Source: Grimontia celer (GTDB lineage: Bacteria > Pseudomonadota > Gammaproteobacteria > Enterobacterales > Vibrionaceae). From it: DNA of 64,000 nucleotides. Location: the NCBI RefSeq assembly GCF_900055185.1, contig NZ_FIZX01000002.1:376586-440585 (forward strand), read 5' to 3'. The notes under the pieces were generated by a model, which was not told the DNA's origin, did not search any database, and saw nothing but the letters and a program-made list of their open reading frames with translations. Both the position numbers and the translations under genes were made by a program. Numbering within the stretch: position 1 is the stretch's first letter; each line of letters begins with the position of its first letter. Below, in pieces: positions 36,201-44,566 of the stretch.

Positions 36201-36458
36201 GCCTTTTTCAATCGTAAGGTATAGGATCCCTGGTTGTTTTGTAATTTCGTCTGCGATGCGTTGAAGACCGGCAAGATCACGGCGCTCCAGATAGGGGAGA
36301 GTAGTTAAGGTAACGAGCTGGGAAATATGTGCTTCTAGATGATAAACGTCATGCTCTTTTTCTTTTTTCAGCAATGTAGCGGCGAGAGCAATCATGACTG
36401 CCAAAATGACAGACAAAATGATGGCAACGCTAAAAACAGCTCTAATGCGAATTTTCAA
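33246..36458 (-). CDS. sypF: SypF-like hybrid histidine kinase with HPt domain
   Basis: 1070 residues. Membrane helix 10-30, periplasmic sensing region (about 35-135), second helix (about 138-160), two PAS domains (about 233-350 and 355-470), HisKA with His499 (MSHEIRTPMN), HATPase (about 600-715), receiver with Asp792 (MDISMPRMDG), and a C-terminal HPt with His1008 (EAHTLGSSAAAHG). A flexible acidic linker (about 865-960) joins receiver and HPt. In V. fischeri SypF and RscS send phosphate through the SypF HPt to SypG and SypE. The linker contains a short repeat (VVDETLADEPIVDEP). Confidence 0.92.
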   Translation of the reverse strand: MKIRIRAVFSVAIILSVILAVMIALAATLLKKEKEHDVYHLEAHISQLVTLTTLPYLERRDLAGLQRIADEITKQPGILYLTIEKGGDIWAHSHSSRDPTIKVTTVAVPIDKSPVPNVDAVIGFQAQHFESASSELGQIIIFSTIAIAVIAILTLYFMMVGAMRPLKRLNHLQSMNTDPDDVKLINYSDDISATVDLILNTKEKLEQSYTQLHCSLKEQRYSYSEARQIEEQSEAIYKASHDAIIVANDQDIIIEFSPVAEQIFGWDRDDIVGKPMADTIVPPPMRDMHIQGMRHFLETGEGPVLNKRIELTAIRRSGREFPIEISISAAKTEKGHIFVSYIRDITQRLQNQTELKIAAHAFDTSAPVFIADNKGHIIRSNPAFTAITGYQSEEVEGEKPRSLSANPEDLGFHKKIWRILHSEGSWDGDMRLRHKDGHEIPVHMSITSITDESGDLTHYVAHFFDLTGQKRGEKKLKEMQLAAENANRAKSRFLAAMSHEIRTPMNGVLGVLGLLKETELNDLQRKLVKTARESGELLLAIINDILDFSKMEAGKLSLENNPFNMYDLFEHTVDIVYPQAENKNLQLTSRIVEGVPKYLVGDGDRVRQIMLNLLSNAVKYTNTGAVSITLKCLHRRPDSVQLQFDVKDTGIGIDEKHIPTLFDEFTMAEATYNRIHEGSGLGLAICKQLVSQMNGEISVMSEVGKGSVFTFTIELDIADDQQSLEATNKRKQQVDNNISSSLRILVAEDNPANQIVLRTMMEFSGLSVDIVSNGEEAVEAVSRIPYDIVLMDISMPRMDGMEATKKIRAMGSPTKDVIIVALTAHALRGDREHFIELGMDDFVSKPFTRQSILDCLARWQPDKPNTLVESQLDRSAPAATHITGIAEAAGIADSLSMSKPEPDNAEVQPESREHITNKNEQLVSPHQEAVSTESIRDKAVAEQPVVDETLADEPIVDEPTLIQLARDTSADLVPELIEFYIKDARQRIETIATAASNADHYALEFEAHTLGSSAAAHGNKQLCRFCRNIEKNCIDQNFELALESAQAIAGVAEKSFEALEARAERGFSEQ

Positions 36459-36517
36459 ACCAAGCCTCTATCTCTCTTATATGCGTCACATGCTTCGATA
36501 ACGAGCGGGCGTATCTT

Positions 36518-38059
36518 TCAGTCTAGTACAGGGTCAGCGTATTCCAATAGCATGATGGTGGCGTCGTCCCGGTGCCAATCTCCATAATTATCAAAAACCT
36601 GGATGACATGCTGAACGGCCTCGGTAACGGGAAGTGCCAATGTGTTTTCTAGTTCCCTCATTACTGCCTTTTCGAGTGTTTGCCGGCTTTCCGGTGAGTC
36701 TGCGGCTTCAAACAACCCATCTGTATACATGGCAATACGCTCACCTGACTTCAACGTGGTGGTAAGTGTGTCGTAATCAGCGCCATAGAGCACTCCGGGC
36801 ATAATGCCGCCAACGTTCATGAGAGCTGCACCTTCCTCGCTGACTTTGATAGGGGCTGGATGACCTGCAGTTGCCATGGAGAATTTCGCATCGTCGTAAA
36901 GGGCGACAGAACAGCAGGTAAGGATGACCTGAGAAAGCAGATTGTCGTCCATGGCGCAATCGGAGAGGCGGCTTAGCAGGGTGCCACAGGGATCATCAGT
37001 ATCATCAACGTGATACATAAGCCCGCGAAGGTAACCCCCATAGGCGTATGAGAAGAATTTCGCCGCCACATCGTGACCCATGATATCGACCATATTGATC
37101 ATCAGGAAATCGTCGGTATCACGATGAAGGATCAAATCACCGCCGCCGATGCCCGTATTTCTTGTAGCAAATGCTATTTGCCATTGTCGGGATTCTGTCG
37201 GCAAAGAAGGCGTCAAAGCATTGGTGATGCGATGGTTTACCTTATCGGTGAGCTGACGGTAGATTTGTTCGGAGCGGTGCAAAACCCGCCGAGCACTCTG
37301 AACCAACGCAGATTTGGTGACGGGCTTAAGAATGTAATCGTCAATACCTAACCCCATGGCGTTGTCGCGTATCTCTTGACTGTCCGCATACGTGAGGAAG
37401 ATAAACGGCGTGAGCAAGGTGTTTGTCTGGTTGTGAAGCGCCTTTTTTAAATCCAGCCCGTCCATGCCTGGCATCCGAATGTCGGAAATAACCAGATCAA
37501 CGTTGTTATTCATCAAAAACTGGAGTGCATCCTGACCGTTAGAGGCTTCTGAGACTTTGAAGTGTTCAGAAAGGTAAGCACTGATGAGTCTACGCTGGCT
37601 GTCATCGTCTTCGACGACCAATACACTAGGTTTGGTCGCCACTTGTTGAATGCTCCATTTGAGGGTGAGGCGGTTTTCCCCAAAGGTGGTGCGTTTAGTG
37701 TATTCAAGTCCATCTGTCAGGCTGTGTATCAACGCTAAACCACGTCCGCCTTCTTTTTCTTCAAAAGTGTCTAGTGATTTAACGCGGTTAGCGAGAGTGG
37801 GATCCCAGCTTTCACCGTCATCGTCAATGTGCAGCAGCCACAGCCCATCAACGCATTCCAATGAGACGGCGATAAATGTTGGATGAGGTTCCGTGTGTTC
37901 CAGCAGATTAGCGGCCGCTTCAGAGAAACAAAGCTGAATCTTGTTAGAAAGATGATCGGCGACACCGCGTTGCTTGAGCGTTTGACCAAGCCGCTTGCGA
38001 GTATCACTGACTTTTCCTAGTGTTGCTGGTCGACAGATATCCTGAACTACTGAGACCAT
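36518..38059 (-). CDS. sypE: SypE-like dual-function regulator (kinase, receiver, PP2C)
   Basis: 513 residues. N-terminal RsbW-like serine kinase (HATPase) domain (about 10-135, N-box Asn51 in EAAANLLEH, GGRGLAL), central receiver (about 145-260, Asp193 in ISDIRMPGMD), and C-terminal PP2C/SpoIIE phosphatase (about 290-510, with GGGDLILHR, DIMGHD and YTDGLFEAADS). In V. fischeri SypE phosphorylates and dephosphorylates SypA to inhibit or allow biofilm formation. All three domains look intact. It sits 3 bases after sypD. Confidence 0.93.
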   Translation of the reverse strand: MVSVVQDICRPATLGKVSDTRKRLGQTLKQRGVADHLSNKIQLCFSEAAANLLEHTEPHPTFIAVSLECVDGLWLLHIDDDGESWDPTLANRVKSLDTFEEKEGGRGLALIHSLTDGLEYTKRTTFGENRLTLKWSIQQVATKPSVLVVEDDDSQRRLISAYLSEHFKVSEASNGQDALQFLMNNNVDLVISDIRMPGMDGLDLKKALHNQTNTLLTPFIFLTYADSQEIRDNAMGLGIDDYILKPVTKSALVQSARRVLHRSEQIYRQLTDKVNHRITNALTPSLPTESRQWQIAFATRNTGIGGGDLILHRDTDDFLMINMVDIMGHDVAAKFFSYAYGGYLRGLMYHVDDTDDPCGTLLSRLSDCAMDDNLLSQVILTCCSVALYDDAKFSMATAGHPAPIKVSEEGAALMNVGGIMPGVLYGADYDTLTTTLKSGERIAMYTDGLFEAADSPESRQTLEKAVMRELENTLALPVTEAVQHVIQVFDNYGDWHRDDATIMLLEYADPVLD

Positions 38060-38062
38060 AGA

Positions 38063-38773
38063 TTAAATCTCCAACGACAGCAGATGGCTGCTGAATATCG
38101 ACTTGCGGAGCTTTTGTGTGAGCTTCGGGAAGCGATTCCCTAACCTGCCAATCTCACGGAGGATTTCGGTTTTCAGCGATGGATTGTTCTTATCGTTCAT
38201 GACACAGCCCAACAGATGGGCGCCAGCGTCATTGAGCTTTTTGACTGATTCTGATGCTTGCGCTTCTGTCGTCTGACCGGTCATGACCACCATAATGGTG
38301 CCATCAGAAGCCGCTGCTACCCGCTCTGGTGGAATATTATTGGCATTAAGGCGAGCGACTGGTGAGGTATCGAAAATGATCAGGTCATAGTCTTTATGCC
38401 ATTCCTCGACATACGTTTCCAGCGAACCCGGGCGGCGCAGTTCCATGATGGTTTCACGCTTGGAAGGCGCGATAATGCCAGTGAAATAGGTGTTCTCTCC
38501 ATCTACACCAACAAGCTCAGGATTTGGCAGATAGTGATTGTCATAGGTGGTCACTGTCATACCTTGGCTTACCAGACTTGGGTGGTAGAGATTAAGATCC
38601 ACGACCAAGGTAGACTGGCCTGCCAGTAAAGAACGGTGAGCAATAGCCGAAGCCAGTGAGGTGACGCCTTCGCCAGACTCTGTGGCAGTGATAGTGAGGG
38701 TTTTGTAGTTGTTACGAACGATTTGAAAATAAATACGCTCGATTTCGACATTTAACGGCGAAATAAACATCAC
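38063..38773 (-). CDS. sypD: SypD-like CpsD/Wzc-type ATPase with altered P-loop
   Basis: 236 residues resembling cytoplasmic tyrosine-autokinase domains of polysaccharide co-polymerases. The Walker A region reads ESGEGVTSLASA; the usual lysine (GEGKTS) is valine. The Walker A' strand STLVVDLNLYHP and a Walker B-like LIIFDTSPV remain. No tyrosine cluster is visible at the C-terminus. It probably partners SypO and SypC in export. Whether it hydrolyses ATP is uncertain. It overlaps sypC by 4 bases. Confidence 0.84.
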   Translation of the reverse strand: MMFISPLNVEIERIYFQIVRNNYKTLTITATESGEGVTSLASAIAHRSLLAGQSTLVVDLNLYHPSLVSQGMTVTTYDNHYLPNPELVGVDGENTYFTGIIAPSKRETIMELRRPGSLETYVEEWHKDYDLIIFDTSPVARLNANNIPPERVAAASDGTIMVVMTGQTTEAQASESVKKLNDAGAHLLGCVMNDKNNPSLKTEILREIGRLGNRFPKLTQKLRKSIFSSHLLSLEI

Positions 38774-40869
38774 AATACTCCTATAAGCGCTGCGATACCG
38801 GCGAGCTGGAACAGGTCAGTAATGCCCTGTCGGATTTTCTCAGCGGTACTTTCATCTTTGCTCGGGATATACACCGTATCTCCGGCTCGAAGAACAGGTA
38901 GATCCTGAAAACGGGCTGTACGACTGAACTCTGAAAGGTTAAAGGTGCGTGCTTGATCGCGGCAGCAGGATAGGTTCACCACAGTGATTTTCTCAACATA
39001 CGCGTTGTTAGATGTTCCGCCTGCTTCAGCAAGAAGATCCAAAATCGTCATATGGTCATCAAAGTTGTAGCGACCGGGCCTGTTAACCGCGCCTAGAACG
39101 CGAATAGTTTCTTCTTTTGGGCGATCCAACCAATTTCTGTCTTTCTCCGGGATATAAATGGTATCGCCAATGTTTACTTCCGGCAGTAAGTTGGAATCTC
39201 CCGTTTCAAAAAACAGGGCGAGATTCAGGCGGCTGACTCTAGCGTGTTTTCCATCCAAGTGCGTGATACGAATGTTATGGAGATCTGCGTCTGCCGTTGG
39301 GCCGTCAGCTGCAGAGAGAATATCGAGAAAATGCATTTCTTCTGTAAAACGGTATCGACCGGGTGCGCCCACCTGTCCGAAAACATAGATGGAGCTGTCT
39401 GAGCTTTGGCGAATCCATTTTGATTTGTTGTCGACTGGATCATCAGGCAAGTCATGCACACGTACGGTGGAGCCTGCGCGAATTTCCGGTAGCTCGCTGT
39501 CAGGGCGACCTTCGTTGATAAAGGTGTCGAGGTTGAGTACGTAGGTTTTGGTGCGGTTCCCGCCGATAGGTGTTACCACTTCAATACGGCTGGTATCAGC
39601 GCGTGAGGTTGGGCCTCCAACATGAGCCAGCAAATCCAAGAGTGACATTTCATCTGACCATTCGACGCGGCTTGGACGGAGTACTTCGCCAATGACACGT
39701 ACTGCACGGGAAGGAGCCACTTTGAGCCAGGATTTTTCATTCTGGTCGAGTTTTTCGGGCACAAAGATGGCGTCACCCGGCTTGATGGCTGGCATAGGGC
39801 CCGTCATTCGGCCATCAGTAAACTCTGAAAGGTCAAAAGGTACAGTCGAACCATCACGGCGGATAATGCGAATTTGTCGACTGTCAGCAAATCGGTTTGG
39901 GCCGCCAGCATTGGCAAGAATATCGATGAAGGTCGCTTCTTCTTTACCTTCGTAAGCGCCGGGTTTAGCGACTTCACCCATCACATAAACAATGTTTGAA
40001 CCAGCCTTAATCTCTTCTTCCTGCTTGGGTACGAAGATGGTCGCACCAGCCACGATGTTTGGCAGCAGGCTTTCATCACCCGAGTCGAGGTATTTTTTAA
40101 GGTCAAAGATCTTAGGTTCGTTGCCCGATATGACGCGGATTTGCTCAACAGCCGCATAACGGGTCACGCCACCGGCACGCATTAGCATGTCGACGAGGTT
40201 GTTTTCGTCTTTGGCTGAAAAGCTGCCAGGGCGCAACACTTCCCCGAAAACCTTGATGGCTTCCCTGTCTTCCGCTGCATCACCAGAGTCCGCCAGTGCT
40301 GTAGGGTCGAAGGTTTGCTCGATGTTACCGATCATGGGAGAGACTGGGATGAAAAGCGTATCCAATGAACGAAGTTCGGGCAGAATGGACGAGTCGCCTG
40401 TGTCGAGGAATTTCTTGTAGTCGAAGATGACGACTTCTTCGCCACGACGAAGTTGGAAGCGGTCAAGTTGGGCACCGGCTCTAAGGCCACCTGCAGCGTA
40501 AAGTGCCATTTGAACCGACGCATTTTGGTTAAGCGTGAATTCGCCTGGCTCCTCCACATAACCTTCGATGGTGACCAAAAGTTGTCGCTTGCTGACAAAT
40601 ACCTGCAAAGACGACAAATCCCGAATAACGGCGCTGAGGGTCTCTTTCACCGCGGTATCCAGTTCGGCTTCTGTCATCCCCGTCGCTTCAATCATACCGA
40701 CTTCTGGGAGCGTTAACCGACCCTGACGGTCAATCTGGAATTCTTTGTTTAGCGTAACTTCACCGGGCAACATGATGGCAATTTGGTCACCAACTTGAAC
40801 GCGGTAGTCTTCTGCTTGTGCTGCGAAGCTCAGCAACAATGTAGCAAGGAGGATAATAATTCGGATCAT
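38770..40869 (-). CDS. sypC: SypC-like outer-membrane polysaccharide export protein (SLBB repeats)
   Basis: 699 residues with a signal peptide (ending AAQAE). An N-terminal Poly_export domain (YRVQVGDQIAIMLPGE) is followed by about six SLBB domains, each with a pattern like VLRPGxFxxxxxxxLxDxLxxAGG. That is many more than the two in Wza. The C-terminus has a short hydrophobic segment (FQLAGIAALIGVL). It forms the periplasmic and outer-membrane channel for the polysaccharide. No lipobox is seen. It overlaps both neighbours by 4 bases. Confidence 0.9.
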   Translation of the reverse strand: MIRIIILLATLLLSFAAQAEDYRVQVGDQIAIMLPGEVTLNKEFQIDRQGRLTLPEVGMIEATGMTEAELDTAVKETLSAVIRDLSSLQVFVSKRQLLVTIEGYVEEPGEFTLNQNASVQMALYAAGGLRAGAQLDRFQLRRGEEVVIFDYKKFLDTGDSSILPELRSLDTLFIPVSPMIGNIEQTFDPTALADSGDAAEDREAIKVFGEVLRPGSFSAKDENNLVDMLMRAGGVTRYAAVEQIRVISGNEPKIFDLKKYLDSGDESLLPNIVAGATIFVPKQEEEIKAGSNIVYVMGEVAKPGAYEGKEEATFIDILANAGGPNRFADSRQIRIIRRDGSTVPFDLSEFTDGRMTGPMPAIKPGDAIFVPEKLDQNEKSWLKVAPSRAVRVIGEVLRPSRVEWSDEMSLLDLLAHVGGPTSRADTSRIEVVTPIGGNRTKTYVLNLDTFINEGRPDSELPEIRAGSTVRVHDLPDDPVDNKSKWIRQSSDSSIYVFGQVGAPGRYRFTEEMHFLDILSAADGPTADADLHNIRITHLDGKHARVSRLNLALFFETGDSNLLPEVNIGDTIYIPEKDRNWLDRPKEETIRVLGAVNRPGRYNFDDHMTILDLLAEAGGTSNNAYVEKITVVNLSCCRDQARTFNLSEFSRTARFQDLPVLRAGDTVYIPSKDESTAEKIRQGITDLFQLAGIAALIGVL

Positions 40870-41675
40870 TGCTTGCTTCCTCCATCGCCGGATTTCGAGC
40901 CAGCCTCGATGACTTCAATCGAGACGCGGCGGTTGACCAAACGGGTTTCAGGCTCATTGCCTTCAAACAGAGGATCGGTTGAGCCAACAGCTGCGACAGT
41001 AATGCGCGACGGTGCTAATCCGAAAATCTGCAAGTAACGTTTGACCTGATTAGCACGAGCAAGAGAGAGCTTTTGGTTTGCGGTTGAGTTTCCGATTGAG
41101 TCTGCATGCCCCGTTACGTGGAGATTGTACTGCGGAATATCACGGAGAAGATGGGCGGCCTCCGCGAGGTGTCCCATGTATTTCGGGTTCACTTCTGGTG
41201 AGTTGAAAGCAAACTGATTATCAACATTCAGCAGAGCATAGATTTTAGCGGCGAGGTCAGAGGCGTTGTTGTAGCCGTCTGCCGAAGCTGGTACACATGC
41301 GCCACTGCGTTTTACTGCATCTAGCTGTTTTTCGAGCCTTTCGAGAGTGGCACGTTGGATAATGATGTCGTTGGCAGCATCAAATTCGAGTCCACCATGC
41401 AGCTCACGCACAATGCGGTCTTGCATTCTTCTCGCTTGCAGCACGGTGGCTGGAAAGCAAAGTTCTGCTCCTTCAAGCACCAACACATCCAAATGTCTGG
41501 CACCGAGTTCCCATTCAAAGCGTAAGCCGTGTTCAGGGCCTAGTGGCTCATCTGGCATAACAGGAGAAATGGTTGAATGATAAGCCTCAGCCATACCGCC
41601 CTGACCATGGTCGGGAAATGCTGAACAGCCTGAAAGTACTGCAATCGCAAAGGTAAGCGTAAAGAGTTTTCTCAT
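40866..41675 (-). CDS. sypB: SypB-like OmpA-family lipoprotein
   Basis: 269 residues. The N-terminal signal ends in a lipobox, LSGC (Cys18), so it is a lipoprotein. The C-terminal OmpA-like domain (about 155-260) has LHVTGHADSIGNSTANQKLS and LARANQVKRYLQIFG with NRRVSIEV, the peptidoglycan-binding pattern. It likely anchors the export channel to the cell wall. It lies between sypA (26-base gap) and sypC (4-base overlap). Confidence 0.9.
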   Translation of the reverse strand: MRKLFTLTFAIAVLSGCSAFPDHGQGGMAEAYHSTISPVMPDEPLGPEHGLRFEWELGARHLDVLVLEGAELCFPATVLQARRMQDRIVRELHGGLEFDAANDIIIQRATLERLEKQLDAVKRSGACVPASADGYNNASDLAAKIYALLNVDNQFAFNSPEVNPKYMGHLAEAAHLLRDIPQYNLHVTGHADSIGNSTANQKLSLARANQVKRYLQIFGLAPSRITVAAVGSTDPLFEGNEPETRLVNRRVSIEVIEAGSKSGDGGSKQ

Positions 41676-41701
41676 CCCGTTTCTCCCTGTGGCGATTCGG
41701 T

Positions 41702-42028
41702 TTACTGAGTGGTTTGCGCAGCTTCTACAGAGATGGCGCTGTTGATGCGGAGCAGAGTGATGATTTCCATGGGTTGCCCGTGCACATTGGTCAAAGACAA
41801 TGTGTGGCCTTTGGCTTTTAGTCTTTTGAACAAAAACACAATGGCACCAATACCGGAGCTGTCGAGGAAGTCGACCTCACCCAGGTTCATGGTGATGTCA
41901 GACATTTTTTCTTCAGCAACGAGTTCATCGAGCGTAGGTTGTGCTTCGCTGCATCCTTGGGCATCCATGTCGCCTCGGACGATCAGTAGGAGGGATTCAT
42001 CAGGCTGTTTAATGGATTCAATTTGCAT
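41702..42028 (-). CDS. sypA: SypA-like STAS-domain regulator
   Basis: 108 residues forming a single STAS (anti-sigma-factor antagonist) domain. The phosphorylation motif is FLDSSGIGA, with Ser57 and Ser58. In V. fischeri SypA is phosphorylated on the matching serine by SypE, and the unphosphorylated form promotes biofilm. It heads the sypA-to-G operon behind a sigma-54 promoter and enhancer. Confidence 0.93.
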   Translation of the reverse strand: MQIESIKQPDESLLLIVRGDMDAQGCSEAQPTLDELVAEEKMSDITMNLGEVDFLDSSGIGAIVFLFKRLKAKGHTLSLTNVHGQPMEIITLLRINSAISVEAAQTTQ

Positions 42029-42065
42029 GATTTTTTTGCCTCACCTGTATAGATATGGGTTCTAA

Positions 42066-42081
42066 TGCGAATTCCGTACCA
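42066..42081 (-). promoter_or_regulatory. Probable sigma-54 promoter of sypA
   Basis: Minus strand TGGTACGGAATTCGCA with GG and GC 10 bases apart. It departs from consensus at T in TGGTAC and C in TCGCA. It is 38 bases before the sypA ATG. Confidence 0.68.
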
Positions 42082-42143
42082 TGTTGCAATGTCAAATAAA
42101 AACAAAGAGATACTTAATGTCGGATGATGGGCTTACTTCGGAT

Positions 42144-42157
42144 TTCTCATTTTGAAA
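42144..42157 (+). promoter_or_regulatory. SypG enhancer-like site upstream of sypA
   Basis: TTCTCATTTTGAAA, identical to the site upstream of glmS-sypM, 62 bases upstream of the candidate sigma-54 promoter. Confidence 0.85.
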
Positions 42158-42215
42158 GTAAAAATGGGAAAATCTCGCGATCATCAAATTGTGCTGAAAT
42201 ATCGTGCTTCTCTAA

Positions 42216-42282
42216 CACCTCGCCGCGCCTAAAACGCTTAGGGCTAGAACAAAATTTAATCACCAGAGATCAACAGTCCCTA
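42216..42282. mobile_element. Decayed terminal fragment of the MITE family
   Basis: These 67 bases are closely similar to the reverse complement of the left end of the element at 13734-13999. They include the blocks CCTCGCCGCGCCTAAA, TTAGGGCTAGAACAAAATTT and an altered terminus GATCAACAGTCCC-TA. The other end is missing or unrecognisable. It lies just upstream of the sypA enhancer. Confidence 0.8.
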
Positions 42283-42563
42283 GGTGCATTTGTCTCAAAT
42301 ATAAGATAGAAGTAATTCGATGATTTCGCGGGAAACATTGGTGGAATTGTGGATGGCAGGGAGTTATTGGATCTAAACCAACGATAATTGTCGCGCAAAG
42401 AGATCGTTTAGGATATGTCTCCAAATGGAGATGAGCCTATATTGGGTTGAGCCGTTACCTACTTAATGATTCATGCAGTTTTTAATGTGAAGATGAGAGT
42501 GGTAATTGAGAAAGCGCCTTACCTCTTCGCGTTGGCGAGAGAGAGACGCTTTGCTGTATAAAG
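42283..42563. other. Non-coding spacer between the hybrid kinase gene and sypA
   Basis: About 280 bases with no credible gene. No clear terminator for the hybrid kinase gene was found apart from a weak GAGA-rich hairpin near 42510-42550. Together with the MITE remnant it lengthens the sypA upstream region to over 500 bases. Confidence 0.5.
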
Positions 42564-44393
42564 TTAAGCATCAAAGCTGATGTGCTTCTTCCCTGTCCAG
42601 TTTTCAATCACGTCAATCATGGTGCGTTTATTGACGGGTTTGGCGAGAAAGTCATCCATGCCCACTTCTTTGCATTTGGCTTTATCTTTCTCACTCACGT
42701 TGGCGGTCATGGCGAGAATAGGCAGAGTACGGCCTTGCTCGTTGAGGGTTCGAATCGTTTCACAAGCGGTGAATCCGTCCATTTCTGGCATTTGCAAGTC
42801 CATTAGAACAAGCGCAAATTCGTCCTTTTCGACTGCATTGATAGCTTCCTTGCCGTTGTTGGCGGTAGTGACCTTAAAGCCTGCTCGTTCTAGCATGGTT
42901 CTGGCGATGAGCTGATTGGCGGCGTTGTCTTCCACCAATAGGATTGCCGTTCCAGTATCACTTCTGAATGCTTTGCGACTGAGTGTTGCGGGCTCATATT
43001 CCTCTGGGTAGTGGAGTTCACAGGGCAAAAGAACGGTGAATTCACTGCCAAGTCCAACGTGACTCTCTAGCTTGATTTCGCCTCCCATCAATTCGACTAA
43101 ACGCTTCGATATCGCAAGGCCCATACCAACGCCGCCATAAGTGCGTGAGAAGGTCGCGTCTTTCTGGGTAAAAGGTTCAAAAATCAGGTTTTGATATTCG
43201 GGTTCAATGCCAATACCGGAATCGCGGACTTGAATACGAAGTCCATTAGGAAACTGGTGGCTAAGCATTAATTCTACTTCACCAAACTGGGTGAATTTGA
43301 TCGCGTTTCCCACCAGATTGGTCATGACTTGAGATAATTTGCCCTCGTCCGTTTTTGCCACCACGTGGTGATTGAGGCGATCATCGAATCGAAGTTGGAG
43401 GGATTTGGCGTTTGCAGATTTCTCGAACATTGACATTACACCCCGGGCCATTTCCGTCACATCAAACTCTTTCTCCTCGATTTTGATCGCACCGACATCG
43501 ATTTTCGAGTAATCAAGAATGTCATTGAGCTGATTAAGCAGAAGATGCGCAGCATCGTCCGCCATGTTAGTGAGCGTTTCACACTGCTCGGGGAGTTCCT
43601 CTTCTTTGAGAATGTCGATGGCTCCGAGAATGGCGTTCATTGGGGTGCGGATTTCATGGCTCATGGTTGCTATAAACTGTGACTTCGCCATGTTGGCGGC
43701 AACAGCTTGTTCACGGGCATGATCGAGTTCTAACTCCCTGAATTTCAGGCGTTCGATATGGAATTCCAAATCATCGACAGATTTGGATAGACGTGTGATT
43801 TCATCTAAATGCTCGCGGGGATGGCCTTCCTGATCCGCCACTTCTATAAGGCGCTGATTAATCTTCGATAGAGGGCTGAACACCATTTTTTGTGAGATGA
43901 GGTAAATCATTAAACCCAGAACCAGCAGCGTGACTGCGGTGTAAATGCGCATCTTCTCCACATGAAGTTCAATGTCGGCCAACATTTGTTTCTTACTCAT
44001 GGAGATTTGCATGTCACCGACACGAATATCACGGTAATTGACAGGGTTGATGAAGTTAAGGGCCATCGGGTTATCGTCGTGCGGTTTATCACCCCATTGA
44101 CCGATTTCTACTCCACCTTCAGTGACAATGGAGATATAGCAAAGGTCCGGGTAGTGTTCGGCCATCAAAGCGAGTTTGTTGTTCAGTGCTCCGGAGCTTT
44201 TTGTCAGCACGTCGGAAGACAGCGCGGAGGTGAGTGCAGAGAAATTAGCGCGGATCTGGTTATCCATGCGCTCTGAGAGATAGTTGCGCTCGAAAGAACG
44301 GACAGCTTCTCCGGCGATAAAGCTCAGCGCCATTGTCAGCGCCAGAACAGACAGCATGTATCTCAGCCATAGTGGTAACTGCTTCATCATCAT
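42564..44393 (-). CDS. RscS-like hybrid sensor kinase adjoining the syp locus
   Basis: 609 residues. Membrane helix about 12-30, periplasmic region (about 32-148), second helix (about 150-168), a HAMP-like linker, HisKA with His246 (MSHEIRTPMN), HATPase (about 345-458) and receiver with Asp532 (MDLQMPEMDG). There is no HPt domain. A hybrid kinase without HPt needs a partner; the SypF HPt is the obvious candidate, as shown for RscS in V. fischeri. It is not a clear RscS orthologue: the PAS domain of RscS is not evident. The gene follows sypL by 173 bases on the same strand. Confidence 0.88.
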   Translation of the reverse strand: MMMKQLPLWLRYMLSVLALTMALSFIAGEAVRSFERNYLSERMDNQIRANFSALTSALSSDVLTKSSGALNNKLALMAEHYPDLCYISIVTEGGVEIGQWGDKPHDDNPMALNFINPVNYRDIRVGDMQISMSKKQMLADIELHVEKMRIYTAVTLLVLGLMIYLISQKMVFSPLSKINQRLIEVADQEGHPREHLDEITRLSKSVDDLEFHIERLKFRELELDHAREQAVAANMAKSQFIATMSHEIRTPMNAILGAIDILKEEELPEQCETLTNMADDAAHLLLNQLNDILDYSKIDVGAIKIEEKEFDVTEMARGVMSMFEKSANAKSLQLRFDDRLNHHVVAKTDEGKLSQVMTNLVGNAIKFTQFGEVELMLSHQFPNGLRIQVRDSGIGIEPEYQNLIFEPFTQKDATFSRTYGGVGMGLAISKRLVELMGGEIKLESHVGLGSEFTVLLPCELHYPEEYEPATLSRKAFRSDTGTAILLVEDNAANQLIARTMLERAGFKVTTANNGKEAINAVEKDEFALVLMDLQMPEMDGFTACETIRTLNEQGRTLPILAMTANVSEKDKAKCKEVGMDDFLAKPVNKRTMIDVIENWTGKKHISFDA

Positions 44394-44435
44394 CTCCTTT
44401 GCTGTCCTCGCTGCCGGGCTGTTTTAAGCTGCGGT

Positions 44436-44449
44436 CTCTCACTTTGAAA
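44436..44449 (+). promoter_or_regulatory. Weak SypG enhancer-like site before the hybrid kinase
   Basis: CTCTCACTTTGAAA, one mismatch from TTCTCA-N3-TGA-WW. It lies between the candidate promoter at 44480 and the gene, not upstream, so its role is uncertain. Confidence 0.5.
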
Positions 44450-44479
44450 ATGACTTTGACTGTCACTTTGACCAATTTG

Positions 44480-44495
44480 AGCGCGATTCCTGCCA
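44480..44495 (-). promoter_or_regulatory. Candidate sigma-54 promoter of the hybrid kinase gene
   Basis: Minus strand TGGCAGGAATCGCGCT with GG and GC 10 bases apart, but a poor -12 half (GCGCT). It is 87 bases before the ATG. Confidence 0.5.
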
Positions 44496-44566
44496 ATTTC
44501 AAAAGGTTGGAAGAGTGCTGAAAGAGATAATGCAGGGACTTTGCCAAGTTTCTGATTAACGTGTAA

